Source: Sialis fuliginosa
Lineage: Eukaryota; Arthropoda; Insecta; Megaloptera; Sialidae
Direction of reading: 5' to 3'
Length of the DNA: 64,000 bases
Assembly: GCA_961205875.1 (NCBI GenBank)
Contig: OY540821.1
Coordinates: 16,492,001 to 16,556,000 of the forward strand
A program made the position numbers and the translations under genes. Each line of letters opens with the position of its first letter. Position 1 is the stretch's first letter. Shown in pieces: positions 47,411 to 59,319 of this stretch. The notes under the pieces were generated by a model. That model was not told the origin of the DNA. It saw only the letters and a program-made list of their open reading frames with translations, and ran no database searches.

Positions 47411-47440
47411 ACCCGGGTAACACCGGGTCCAATGCGCTAG
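47411..47440 (+). mobile_element. Helitron-type 3' terminus
   Basis: ACCCGG-GTAACA-CCGGGT forms a perfect 6-bp hairpin, followed by eight bases and CTAG, then T. Hairpin plus CTRR end inserted before T is the Helitron 3' signature. The 5' end and any Rep/helicase gene are not seen. Confidence 0.6.
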
Positions 47441-48181
47441 TAATTTATAAAAGTTATGTCACTTTAGTGCCGGTTTAATTAATTATTCGAATCACGACAT
47501 TTGTACAACATAACGAAGTCTTACTATATTCGTAAAAATACGTAGAAAACAATACCATATAAAAATAAGGTTATTTTTATTACATGTACGTGCAATATAT
47601 ACCTTTTCGTATACGTATGCTAAAAACAAGAGTTGTTTTTTTACAATTTAAAATTCAAATTCACATACGGACACATACATGCTACAAATATGATTAGACA
47701 GGACTAAATATTTTTCAACATCATCCCTCCAGGAGACGGCAATATCCAGCACATTGCGTCCAATAAATTTTTATGTCCTAACATTTCCTCGATTTGCTTG
47801 AGAAAAATATTTTTGTTACGAATCCCTGTCGCAGTATAATACTGGCTCATATAAGGTTATATGGCGGACATACATGAGATTCAATTTGAAATTCTTCAAA
47901 TGGAAAACTCGTACAATGGTAATCTTGTGGCTTGTAACGATTATATATAGATCGTAAATTTTTTTGTGAACGAATTATTGAACATTTGATGTTCATACAG
48001 TTTAACTAAAGTTTATGAATAGATTTTACAATTGGTATAATATTTTTATACATAATATGAGGAGGTGAGTTCCAAAACTCGTTCGTTCCATAAAAAAAAT
48101 CGAGAAGTCAATAGATTTTGAAATAATTTTTGGCAATTATGGAATTCACGATTTTATTTCGGTTTTGCCGAAATAAAATGA
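47441..48181. other. AT-rich intergenic, no gene seen
   Basis: Nothing recognised. Confidence 0.5.
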
Positions 48182-48600
48182 GATATTTACTATTCAACTT
48201 ATTTGTTAGTTTATCTATTTTAATTTGTTAATAATAAAGGAAGGGGGTATCGATGGTTTTAGGGCATTTAATAATCTTAAAGTTAATAGTGTAAGCTATA
48301 TTTTAAAAAAAGCTGGGGTTTGTAGGATCACGCCAAGCTGAGATATTAACTATTCAACTTTTTTGTTAATTTATCAATTTTAATTTGTTAATATTAGAGG
48401 AAGGGGGTCTCGACGGTTTTAGGGCATTTGATAGTCGTAAAGATAATGATGTAAGCTATACTTTTTAAAAAGTTTGAGTCTGTAGGATCGCGCCAAGCTG
48501 AGATATTAACTATTCAACTTATTAATTAATTTATCAGTTTTAATTTGTTTATAATAGGAGAAAGGGGTAGCTACGGTCTTAGGGCAATTGATACTGTTAA
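48182..48600 (+). repeat. Tandem ~165-bp repeat, about 2.5 units
   Basis: Unit starts near 48182, 48341 and 48505. Each has ACTATTCAACTT, TTTTAATTTGTTAATA-like, GGTTTTAGGGCATTT and CGCCAAGCTGAGATATT. Single units also lie at 27770 and 29797, so this is a dispersed satellite-like family. Confidence 0.8.
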
Positions 48601-49671
48601 AGTTAATGGTGACACCTCTCCCTATTTCTCCAAAATTTCAAATGATATTGTTGAATTTGGTATTTGTCGTTGGTAGTCTCACGAAAACCTAGTTACCAAA
48701 TTTTTCATAAGTAGTACTTATTTTAAATCAACGATTTCTACTTAATACACATACATGCGTTAAAGTCGATTTCATTGGCTACATCTGTGAGTGGTTGTCA
48801 TTTATATTTAATACCTAGCAGATAGCGTTAGCTGGGGGCTAATTTGAATTTGCAAATTCTTTATAATATCGGGCATAAGAAACCAAAATGATATAATTAA
48901 CTTATTAGTAAATGTACTTCACTAATCAAGTATTCTGGTTGACTTACTCATATTGGCAACTGATTGTGAGTGACTAAATAAAAAATAAAAAAACATACGC
49001 ACCCTTCTAAAATGTTAAAAGTTTCGTTTAAAAAAATCTCTGCAAACGATTTTCTACCCCCTCCTCCATATTATAACAAAACAATATAACGTTATCTGGC
49101 CACAACTGTCCCTCTAATATTACACAACAGATTTAAGATTCACGACGCAACAAGAAACAGTAGGTACTGCTCCTTTATAGCTTTATTATACAAATAGCAA
49201 GAAAGCTGAAGCACTGACCACAAATAAGAGATATTGCTCCAGATCTGGAACACTTTGCATAGATTTGTACATTACGTGACTTTTGATTTTACGATCTCTG
49301 CATCGACCGGACTGAATTGGGATTTTTTTTATTGTTGTTGTATTAATCTTTGATGGAGTAAGCTACAAGTTTTTTTATTTTTATTTTATATGACGCTTAA
49401 TGTCGGCAGAAATTAGACCAGTCCGACAGCTCAAAAGTAAAGTTGATATCTGTGCAGGTTAAGTATTTGTGGGTGAGTGGATTTTTATTTATTCAACGGG
49501 GATAAAATAAGAATTGGGATGTTGCTGATGGCCCGATCATAGCAGGTTTACAAATAGGGGGGGCAAGGATCCAAGGGATGTGAAGGCAGGGGTATTTGGG
49601 TATTGGGATAATTAAATTTTATAGTTTCAAATCAAAATCATTCACGAAATTCATTAAGTGTTGATCTATAT
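48601..49671. other. Intergenic, no gene seen
   Basis: Unique-looking AT-rich sequence. Confidence 0.4.
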
Positions 49672-50150
49672 AATGTACCAGTCTTGGCCCCTTTAAGAGA
49701 AAGATATACAGTTTTTTTGGGATTCATGCATGAATCCCAAAAAAACTGGGCTTCTTTGAACTCATGTTACTGATAAAAAAACTACCTCTTTATTAAATCA
49801 ATTTAGTTACCAAAGTCCGCAAATATTGTTTGTTTCTTAGATTATAGTTTTTTTATTTATTTATGTGTTTTTATCCAAAAAAGTAAAACCAGTAATGGAC
49901 ACTTGCTAATGATTATAAAATGATAAGTACTACGACACAAAAGTGATAAAAAAATAAAGAATCGTAAATTTTAAAACAATGTAAAGTAGATGCTATGATA
50001 ATATAATAATTAATTAATAGATCCACCATTTTGTGATATTAAATTAAGCTGTTTTATTGTTAAGTGTCTATAGATTATGACTCAGTAATGGCAGTAATCA
50101 AATATCAACAAATATTTCAAATTTAGTATATACATTTTACAAAATTATAA
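49672..50150 (-). repeat. Family-3 copy containing a 40-bp perfect palindrome
   Basis: ACCAGTCTTGGCCCCTTTAA at the left, then the CATGTTACT and ACTACGACACAAAAG blocks. At 49709-49748 CAGTTTTTTTGGGATTCATG is followed at once by its exact reverse complement, which other copies lack. Confidence 0.7.
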
Positions 50151-51659
50151 AATTAAATATAGTAATTAACATTTATTGATCTTTGTTGACACATTACGAA
50201 AAATTAATTTTTAACACACTTAATAATTATAAAGTGATTGAAGAATAATTACAATTATAAATTTTGAAAACTGTCTTTTTGAAATTATAAGAATTTAGAA
50301 TGATTGTGAATATTGTTACTGCTTTTTTATGTTGAAAAATGATTTTACTGCTTTTATATTCAGGAAAAGTAACTAATTTGATATATTCAATAAAAAAAAT
50401 TTAATATTGTATTCAAAAAACATTCTTAATGATTAATATGTACAAAAACCTAATAGCATCAAAATTACTAAAAGGTAAAGTAAAATAAGTTTATTGCATT
50501 TTACCTAAGCACGGTTTAGTTGTAAAAAACGAAATTATTTTGTAACTGATAGTCAATTAAAACAAACCACGTTCAATTTTAATTAAACCCAAAATTTGAG
50601 AAACAAACCCTCAACACCCCGATGTAAAAATTACGCAACATCGTTGTCGTAATAAACTCTTTATAAAAATAACATGTTTATTACGATTCTAGTAAATAAA
50701 AAAAATATCCACCTGAATACAACATGCGGTCTTTATGACCGAATTTCGTTCACAAACATAATTCAACAATTCTTGAGGAAAACAAGAGAAGCACGAGGTT
50801 TTATTACTGACTTGATCTTGCATATTACAAGGATGAGTTGTAGGAAGGATGTTTTTGACAGGGTTCCTTGGCAATAACAATAACATAAGTGCATATTTGA
50901 AATTTCAAACGACGTTTTTGGAATATTGTATTGTGTTTAACTTCAATATTATACACATGGGCGGATGATGGTTTATTTTTTAAAGGGGTTATTTTTATTA
51001 CTTCTTTCTGCAGTTACAAAAATGAAAACTGCAGTTGTTAAAGCTAATTTGTGTAGTTAATTGCAAGTAGAAAGACAAATATAAAAAAGTGTAAGTGTAG
51101 AGCAAAAAAAGCTAAAAAAAGTCTTTTCAGATAAAAATTTTTGTATTTTCCGTTGATAGGTATGATTATTATTTGAACTCTGTCATACTGGAAGCTGTGG
51201 GATTGCTCCAGAACAAATAACTTCTCATCAAAAAATATAAATTCGTCACTAGCGAGCCAAGCCATTTTTTAAATATGTATTATTTCTCGATATACTTTCA
51301 TGCTCGAAATTTTTATTTAGACTAATTAAAATTGCATAATTGTTTTACAACGGTACTTTTAATTGTTTTTTGGTAAAGAATGGGTTCTAAAATAATGCCA
51401 TCGTCGATAAAGAGTTGTATCAGAATAAAATTGTCACGGTGTATATTAAAAATTTGTAAGAACTTATAAAAACAGTTTCTATGACTTTTCCCTTAATATT
51501 ACGATTTAAATTTATAAGCACAGTTGCATTCTGTAATTTGAATAAGACTGTCAACTGTGTAAAATAATTAAAAGCTGGAAAAAATTGAGCTTTCTAAGCT
51601 TTTCCCCGTACTTTTTCGAATTTATACGTAGTCGACATTTTTTTTTTTTTACAAAATTG
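50151..51659. other. AT-rich intergenic
   Basis: It includes the uninterrupted copy (about 51320-51430) of the 18-kb dispersed repeat. No gene. Confidence 0.5.
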
Positions 51660-51870
51660 TCCCCATTTTCTCCATAGTTTAACCGCCTGGGCGTAACCTT
51701 ATAAATTAGGCGACACGCGCACATGTGGTCAAGAAAGCAAATACGTCTCATAGATAAGACATCGCGGTCTACCTCCGCCCCCCTTGACCCTTCCCCTAGA
51801 GTTTGTACAGACCCACACCTAATGGCTTTATTGGACGTATAAGATTTCCGCTAGATATAGCCAAGAAGAA
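51660..51870. promoter_or_regulatory. Candidate enhancer island with GATA words
   Basis: CCGCCTGGGCGTAACC, ACACGCGCACATGTGGTC, CATAGATAAGACATCGCGG (GATAAG) and ATGGCTTTATTGGACG. GC-richer than the flanks and not repeated. Confidence 0.3.
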
Positions 51871-52250
51871 GCAGTTCCACCCTATGTCTTTTTGTGCTGA
51901 TAGATAAATAAGGATGGGGTAGGTGGTAGAAGGAATATAAGGGTAGGATTGAGATATTTTCGTGCCCTGGGTTGAATATAAATTAAGGGGTTCATTTTCT
52001 ATATTAGGTTATAATATGTTTGCTCGAAGTTTGAATTTATCTATACTGAAGGAATATCTAGGTATTTATTCTAATAGAAGAGTTTAGTGCTCCTTAGTTG
52101 AACCAAGTAGGTTTGTGCTGCGTTACAATCATATTTGATTTATTTTTTGTATTGTTTTCGTGTTGTAAGTAATTTAGTTCAAATAAATTAGGTTTTTTCA
52201 ACAAAATTTGTACATTCTAGAATGTAGAGGTACAAATCATTAATTGTAAT

Positions 52251-52345
52251 GTCCGGTATTATAAAGGAGATAACAAAATTTGTTAGTTTTCAAGCACTTT
52301 CAAATGGGGTATTAATTATGTGATAGTATGGATATGTAATGAAAT
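52251..52345 (+). repeat. One-ended copy of the TCCGGTATTATAAAGGAG MITE
   Basis: TCCGGTATTATAAAGGAGAT plus the CACTTTCAAATGGGGTATTA block match the left part of 4282-4922. The right end is absent. Confidence 0.65.
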
Positions 52346-52894
52346 TTAGAGCAGTGATACTTCAACTTATTATAACGCAGTTGGTTACTCACCGCTGTTT
52401 TAATATCATACATTTTACTCAATATTATTGAATTTAGCGTATACAATATATTTATTATTTTTTTTCGTTTTTTTACTTACTTTCAAAATAAACGTAGAAA
52501 AATAATTAAAATATTATATATGCGAAAATAAATAATAATAAAATCATTAATACATTTGTAAATGTAGATATTTTTAAAAATGTACAAGAGAAACCGTTTT
52601 TTCAAAAAGGTAAAAAAATTGCCTTCCGGATTTCACAACAAGTTAATAAAAAAATTGCTCCCTTCTTTCAGTTATTTATAAAAAAAAATCTAGTAGACAT
52701 TAGTTACCCCAGAATGTGACCCTATTAGTATAGGGAAAATAGAATAATAAGAAAATAAGAAATTAAGTTGAAAATATAATCAATAAAAATCTAAACTTAA
52801 TCCAGCCCCCCATCTGATAGATAAATAAGGACGACATGACAAGGGGGCATGGGGGTGAGGGGGGGGATATAAGAGCGTAACGTGGGATTAATAC

Positions 52895-53115
52895 AAGAAA
52901 CCGTCCACAGATGGCGGCTACTTCTAGAACCTTGTCACGTGCGGGCTATGAGATGACCGCTGGACGTCTTATCCACTTTATCTTTATTGTCTTCGCGTTA
53001 CAGGCCAAAAAAATACACCGTCTTGTGCTGCTATTACTGCTGATGTATGGTGTAATGTAATAACGCTGATATTATACGCGGGTGGTTTATTGAAATTAGA
53101 TTTTCCGAATTGTGT
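52895..53115. promoter_or_regulatory. GC-richer non-repeat patch
   Basis: CACAGATGGCGGCTACTTC, TTGTCACGTGCGGGC (E-box CACGTG) and CGCTGGACGTCTTATCCACT. Non-coding candidate regulatory sequence. Confidence 0.3.
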
Positions 53116-53175
53116 AGAACGTGCATGCGCGACTGAACGTTCTGTTTTACAAAAATGTCAAAAATCATTATTGAA

Positions 53176-53839
53176 CATAGACATAGAGAATGGACCAGGC
53201 ATCTGACTCGAGAGCAGAGTCGTGTTAAAAGAAAGAGACAGAAACAGGTTTGGAATATACTTGTCCTTTTTTAAATATTCTTAGCCCCGAACATTAAAAA
53301 TATTCATAGATATATATAAAGAGGTTAAGTTCTTCCTTTTTCGTAGCTTCGTAGTGTAACCTAATGTAAAAAAAATATTTAAAATTAAAGTAAATCTTGT
53401 ATGTGCTGTTTGTAAGTGTAGCAATCCACCTCATCATTTGTGGGAATTGACAGGAATTGATTTAAAACTGTTTTTTATATATATATACTTAATATTTTTG
53501 GTAGCAAAAATGTTATTTTCCCGAAATATCCGTTCATAATTTTGCAAATTTCTATCAGATCAATTGATGTTTTTTTTTAAATTTCCTCGATGAAGTATGA
53601 ACCATTATAGTATGTTTATTGTTTATATTATTTACTTTTCTAATAAAAAACTTATTGCACAAAAATCACAAGATAGATATACAAAAATATATCTGACAGA
53701 AATACTACCCTGAACTATAGTAAGCTACCAATCAGTTTCTTAGAAAAAGAGATAGATATATTCCAAACTACACTGCATCTCTCTCTCAGTTTTTGAACAG
53801 ATGTTACACCATTGTGTTAATACATTCTCTATGTCTATG
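53176..53839. mobile_element. hAT-type element, long form, inverted relative to 77-774
   Basis: CATAGACATAGAGAATGGAC at the left and CATTCTCTATGTCTATG at the right. The interior is the reverse complement of the 77-774 copy. The flanking 8 bases no longer match well (TTATTGAA and TGTTTTCA), so the insertion is older or rearranged. Confidence 0.85.
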
Positions 53840-54118
53840 TGTTTTCATTTGTATTTCAGTTTGTTACTTTTATCAAAGCCAGTTCTGGATGTAACAAGTG
53901 CAACACAGTGATTAACAGCATACCGGTAGCTTGATGTAAATATCTATAACAGTGTCTGTTCTACTTTACCGCCGCCAACTTGTCGCGATGTTTCAAGTGC
54001 GGAGTCTCGGCTAATTGCTACACCGTTGACAGATGCGTCTCTTGAGACAACAGCCTCTTGTTTCAGTTAAACAGTAAACAAATATAATATCGTTTTGTTT
54101 TTGTTTTGTAAGAACTTA

Positions 54119-54622
54119 GGCGGCTATTACACTATCAAAGAAATATGATAAAATTTCTTTGATCAAAGAAATATGAAAATGTGTAATAAGTTGACTTTTA
54201 TAATATTTACCTTCATAATATTTCTATGATCATAGTTAATGACAGTCTCTTATATTTGATCAAAGATTTTTTGACGTAAAAAACAACGACTACCAAGTTA
54301 TCACTGACAGTTACAGTTACATAATTATTAATATATGAATATCAACAAAATCCAGTATTATATGATAATCTTCTTATTGATTATAAAAACCACAATACAC
54401 GGTTGTAAATTCAAACCTCGATCGCGTCAATTGACGAACATCCACGCACTGATATTCAAAAGGTACTAAAAAAGAAGAAAATATCCCTAGATAATATTGA
54501 GAAAATATTATCAAATATTTTATGTAGTGTAATAAAACAAAATCTCGTATTTTATCAAAGAAATATGATCAAATCTTTGTCAAAGATCTTTGACATATTT
54601 ATTTGATAGTGTAATAGCCGCC
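54119..54622. mobile_element. 504-bp PIF/Harbinger-type MITE (TTA duplication)
   Basis: TTA at 54116-54118 and 54623-54625. The ends are GGCGGCTATTACACTATCAA and TTGATAGTGTAATAGCCGCC, perfectly inverted. Near each end AAAGAAATATGATC-type words repeat in both orientations. Confidence 0.85.
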
Positions 54623-54872
54623 TTAGTGTTGTTATTTGAATAAAATTGGCGTTAATGTCAATGTTAGGATATTCGGGGTTGCCGAAAGAAATATTACTAT
54701 TTGATTCAGAATTATTAAAATTGGAAACAGTTTAGTAATTCTTCCATATTAATGATAATATAGATTACTACCGGAAAAACGGAGAAACTGTGGTTTCTTA
54801 GTCAATTAAACTAAAATAATACACCTTAACCACAATAAAACAATATCACTCGAGTCTGGAACTGTTAGGATT

Positions 54873-54909
54873 CTGATGAGGACTTCTTGTGAAGTCGAAA
54901 CATGTGTCG
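54873..54909 (+). ncRNA. Hammerhead-ribozyme-like motif (Penelope-type)
   Basis: Core CTGATGA (54873-54879) and GAAA (54897-54900) flank a 6-bp stem GACTTC/GAAGTC with a TTGT loop. A tiny stem III ACA/TGT follows, then C54908 as the expected cleavage base. Such minimal hammerheads are known in Penelope-like retroelements. Two doubts: an extra G (54880) at the base of stem II, and a weak stem I. No Penelope reverse transcriptase is in the window. Confidence 0.5.
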
Positions 54910-55524
54910 AGATAGATTGTAAAGGATCTGGTGAAATTTTATTATGCATTATAGTAAAATTTAAACGTTGTATTGTATATAAAAATCATTTGTTGAGATA
55001 AGTCTACCCATCTTTATTCAGCAATTGACAGTATGGGCACATCTGTCTCTCTCTCTCACACACACATACATAGTCTATTCAAATTATATATGGAATAAAA
55101 AAATAAAAAATATTTCTCGTGAGAGAAAACATATTTAATTATTTTTGCAATAATTAAAAAAAAAATAAAGGTACATAAAAATGATTTCAGAACATTAATT
55201 TTTGTAATAATATACTGTTAGAAGAGTAAATAAAAATATATGAATGAATATACGAATGTTTGATTTTTAAAAATATATAATTTACAAATGGATATTAGCA
55301 TAGTTGTGCGGTAAAACAATAAGAAATATACAAATTGCGGTAATAAAAATAAGTGATTCGAATAATTTAAACAGATAAAAATGAATAAGGAAGTTTTAAG
55401 ATTCTTTTTTTTGTGTTTAATGACTTTATTATTTTTATAATTATTAGCTATTATTTCTATTTATTATATTGACTACGTGATCATATATAGTAAAACTACC
55501 TATTTTAAATTTAATACTTGTATC
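54910..55524. other. AT-rich, possible remnant of the element carrying the hammerhead
   Basis: A (CT)n(CA)n microsatellite lies near 55046-55070. No gene. Confidence 0.4.
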
Positions 55525-55690
55525 CAATATATCATGGAAACAAAACACGACTTGATAAAGATTTTTTCAGTCTTTTGGTGAAAATTTTCGGTTTTCATAA
55601 AATATTAATAGCTACGAACTTGCACAGAAAAAAACCATGAAAACCGCATTGAGTTCGGTTCAGTAATTACCGCGAGTCTATAAACCTCAT
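55525..55690 (-). repeat. Repeat shared with 26600-26725, opposite orientation
   Basis: ATCATGGAAACAAAACACGA, TTGATAAAGATTTTTTCAGT and CGCATTGAGTTCGGTTCAGT match the complement of the sequence near 26.65 kb. Confidence 0.65.
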
Positions 55691-55746
55691 ATACACATTA
55701 ATTTTTATATAGAGATAATTTCAATTTTATATATTTCTAAAATATA

Positions 55747-56476
55747 AAAGGACCCCGCAGTTTTTGATAGGGAAATGGCTTTCAGTCAATCTCTTTGAAA
55801 CCAACTGGAAAATATTCTCTAAATCATTCCGATTAAAAGTCTCAATGGTCACAACCGCCTAAGTTCCTCAGGTCTCGCGCAAAAAGCTGTTTTATATCTA
55901 ATAATGCAATAAAAAAATCGATATAGTACAGGACATTTTGAACAAAGAAATTAATTTTTATGTATCGTTTTGTTTATTTAATTTCTAGATTTTTATGTTG
56001 TTGAAGTTTGCAAGTTCTAACAAATTGTTTTATGGATATAATAAAGTTTTTATAAAACATGTTAGTGCCGTCAGCGCCAGCTACTAGCGATAGTATTAAA
56101 AATATTAAATTGTAAAATAAAAACAATAGAAAATTAGTTGTCATAAAAATATAACTTTGATTTGTAACACACTTATGGGACACCTTATATAAATGTAACT
56201 ATTTTAAAAATATGCTGCTTGTCTAGCCTGACAACTTTTGTATTTAAAGTTTTCTTCCATTTGCTATAATAAATTAAATATTGAACATGGGAAATCCTAT
56301 ATCGATTTTTGTATTGCATTATTAAGTACAAAACAGCTTTTTGCGCGAGATCTGAGGAACTTAGGCGGTTGCGACCATTGAGACTTTTAATCGGGATGAT
56401 TTAGAGAATATTTTCCAGTTGGTTTCAAAGAGATTGACTGAAAGCCATTTCCCTATCAAAAACTGCGGAGTCCTTT
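55747..56476. repeat. 730-bp foldback element with ~185-bp arms
   Basis: Left arm starts AAAGGACCCCGCAGTTTTTG. Right arm ends CAAAAACTGCGGAGTCCTTT. The arms share GGTTTCAAAGAGATTGACTG and GCGCGAGA.CTGAGGAACTT. The spacer (about 55930-56290) is AT-rich. No coding. Confidence 0.85.
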
Positions 56477-56484
56477 CTGAACTG

Positions 56485-56745
56485 AACAGCTTGTGTTCTC
56501 GATTGAAATTCAGAACCCCACCGATGGTGATTCGCCGCCCCCCCTGGCTCTAATTCCATGTAAAACAAGCACTCTGGATGCAAATCGAGTCGGCTGCTTT
56601 ATGCATCTTCTTTTCACACCATTTCCCTGGGTATGCGTTTAAACGAGAACTGTTTAGTTGGAAAAGGCGTTCTCTACCTCTTGTTTAACCACCCCTATCT
56701 CGTCTTACACTCGTCGCTGATGAAAAGGTGCGCAGAGTTCGGAAA
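56485..56745. promoter_or_regulatory. Candidate conserved non-coding island
   Basis: A non-repeat, GC-richer stretch with CCCACCGATGGTGATTCGCC, CTCTGGATGCAAATCGAG (POU octamer-like ATGCAAAT) and GCTTTATGCATC. No gene frame. Confidence 0.35.
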
Positions 56746-57035
56746 ATGGTTTTTCTGTTCGTGGAGTTTTGTCGGTAATGTTTTTTTTTTTGCATTGTGT
56801 AATTAGGGTATTTTTTCTTTGGTCAGTTTATTGCTATATTGTAAATTTATGTAATTTAAAAGCACTATATGTGTAAAAATATTTAAATTTAGATTTCTTT
56901 AAAAGTACATTTTTTGTATAGAAAAAAAGTTTCATTTTTTTTCAAAATTTTGGATAAAAATAACCGTAACTTTTGAACGCGTGGTTGGAATTAATTATTA
57001 TTAATTAAATTCTTATATATTTATATAGTAACTAA

Positions 57036-57660
57036 ATTATACGTCTTATTTTCTTGAATTTAAGTCGATATTTGTATGACGAGTTGAATTTCACTGCAGG
57101 AAATTTCACTAAAAAATTTAGAATTTTTGATTTCGTTAAAAGTATGTTTATTGTATAGAGAATGACGCGAAAAGTTGAACTGTTCAAACCGCAGGTCTGT
57201 ATCTCAAACCGTTCTCGAAATATAGCCTCTCAAAGTTTTAGTTTCTTCAAATTTTTGGAGAAAAAAGGCCATAACTTTTGAACGCGTGATTGGAATTGAT
57301 TTTAGTTGACAGATTTGAAATCAGCGTGTCAAAATCTATATAATGGCATGTATAATACTTTAAAATCCAACAAAAAATTTTTGGCTAAAAATCGACATTT
57401 TTTTAAGGTATACCCCTTTGAATTTTTTCGATTTTTCACAAAAAATTTTTTCTCGAGTTTTAAGGTTTTGTACATGTCATTATATAGATTTTGACACGCT
57501 GATTCCAAATCCGTCAACTAAAATCAATTCCGACCACACGTTCAAAAGTTATGGCCTTTTTTCTCCAAAAATTTGAAAAAACTGAAACTTTGAGAGGCCA
57601 TATCTCGAGAACGGTTTGAGATACAGACCTGCGGTTTGAAAATTTCAACTTTTCACGTAT
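57036..57660. repeat. Foldback family 4, copy 3, right end truncated
   Basis: Left arm from ACGTCTTATTTTCTTGAATT. The right arm stops at TTTCAACTTTTCACGTATTA. A loose extra fragment lies at about 56950-57000. Carries the symmetric MTDLKSA frames on both strands. Confidence 0.8.
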
Positions 57661-57799
57661 TATTTTACCTATATATCCCTTTAAAGACAACAAATAAACA
57701 GTTTAATTTAATTTTAACATTAAAATAAATATTTTTACATTTTTTCCAGAAAATTATCGTATGCGAATTTTTTAAATATCATACCTCAGACTCATTGCT

Positions 57800-57843
57800 C
57801 TGAACAAATTTACCGCTCTCGCTACAAGATGGCGCCACCGTGC

Positions 57844-57878
<35 letters not shown>

Positions 57879-58070
57879 TCCCCGTACAGCTGGTGCTCTC
57901 TAATGCGACAGGACTAATTATCATTGTGCGCCATCTAAATGCTAATTAATGCGGCTATTCTCGCGCACTCCTGATTGTGCCCCGGGGCTTGCATGCAAAT
58001 GAAGTGTCCTACAACTCCCCCCTTACCCCCGCGCAACCTTCTAGTGTCGCTTACATCATGGGGACGTTCT
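57800..58070. promoter_or_regulatory. Candidate enhancer island around a (TG)n microsatellite
   Basis: A (TG)n tract (57846-57877) is followed by GACAGGACTAATTATCATTG, AATGCTAATTAATGCGGC and GCTTGCATGCAAATGAAG. That is two homeodomain words and a POU octamer within 150 bp, with much higher GC than the flanks. Strong look of a developmental enhancer, but inferred. Confidence 0.4.
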
Positions 58071-58217
58071 GAACGTGGAAAGTGGACGAAATTTTTTTGA
58101 GAAAAAAAATGTTTGCAAATATAATTTAATGCAAATTAGCTCCCAGTTAACGCTATCTGCTAGGTGTCAAATTGTTATGAAATTGTTCGATATTTTAAAA
58201 CAGTGGGGTAATAAATG

Positions 58218-58745
58218 AGGGGTTTGTAGCAACAACGAGTTAACTCCATTTTTAGGCCAAACAACCGTTTCTTGGGGGAAAAAAATCATTCTTTCGTTTG
58301 GTTCAACAAAGAGTTACCCACTGTTGATAGTTCTCAAGGTATCCGCTAGAATGAGTTAACTGCTTTATTCGCTTAAGTTAACTCCAGAAGCTGACTCTTT
58401 TTTTGGGCTTAGAATTTAGTTAGTACACTCGTTACTGTGTTCTTTCTTGAAATAAACCAATTTTCTTGAAAATTGTTCTTATTCAATGCTTCCTTACTTT
58501 AAAGAGAAAATAATTTTCAACTATTTGGGCCAAAAAGGAGTTAACCCCAGAATAAAATTGACTCTAGAATTGCGAATTTGATGAATTTCTCAATGGAATT
58601 TGGCCAAAACATGAAGTGGTAGGTGACAAATAATAATTGGACGAAGACAAAGGCGATTTAAATACATTCTTCATTTTTTAACAGTTTTTTCTATTTTCCC
58701 ACAAATTATAAAAACTGGAGTTAACTCCTTGTTGCTGCAAATCCT
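58218..58745. mobile_element. ~528-bp MITE rich in GAGTTAAC words
   Basis: The ends are GGGGTTTGTAGCAACAACGA and TTGTTGCTGCAAATCCTT, extended inwards by GAGTTAACTCC at each side. TAAATG may be the target duplication. GAGTTAAC-type words also recur inside near 58308, 58352, 58376 and 58540. Confidence 0.75.
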
Positions 58746-59319
58746 TCTAAATGTATAATAATAATAAATAAATACCAATTTAGTAATACAGAACTACCAG
58801 TTTACAAAATAATAATTATATTATAATAAAACAATGATTAATTAACAAGTAAAGATATACATATGCTGCACATATACAAATAAAAATATCTATAGGATCA
58901 AAATATTGAAATTTTTCACGGTATATCAAGAATTAATCTCCACACATAGTGACACGGGTATAGGTGATAAAGACTTGTTTACATTATACTGTAAAAAAAC
59001 CTTCCTTTTTATAATAAAACATGATTAATTGTACTGACTTGACTGCGAGATGCACCGTGGGGAGCTAAATACCTCGATATTTTACACTTTCTGCCAGAGG
59101 TGGTCTCATGATTTTTGTATAATCGACTCAGATAATGTTTTAACATGTCTTATAACTAGAACAATACCTTACTTAAGTCATTTAAAAATAATAAAAAAAG
59201 GTAATATGTAGTGTTCGACCGAAACCGACTTTTTGAAATCTAAATTTCGGCCGAAAAAAATTGGCTTTAGTTTTAGTATACTTACTTATACTATATGTAT
59301 ATTTCATTAAAGGTAAATG
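58746..59319. other. AT-rich intergenic, no gene seen
   Basis: Nothing recognised. Confidence 0.5.
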
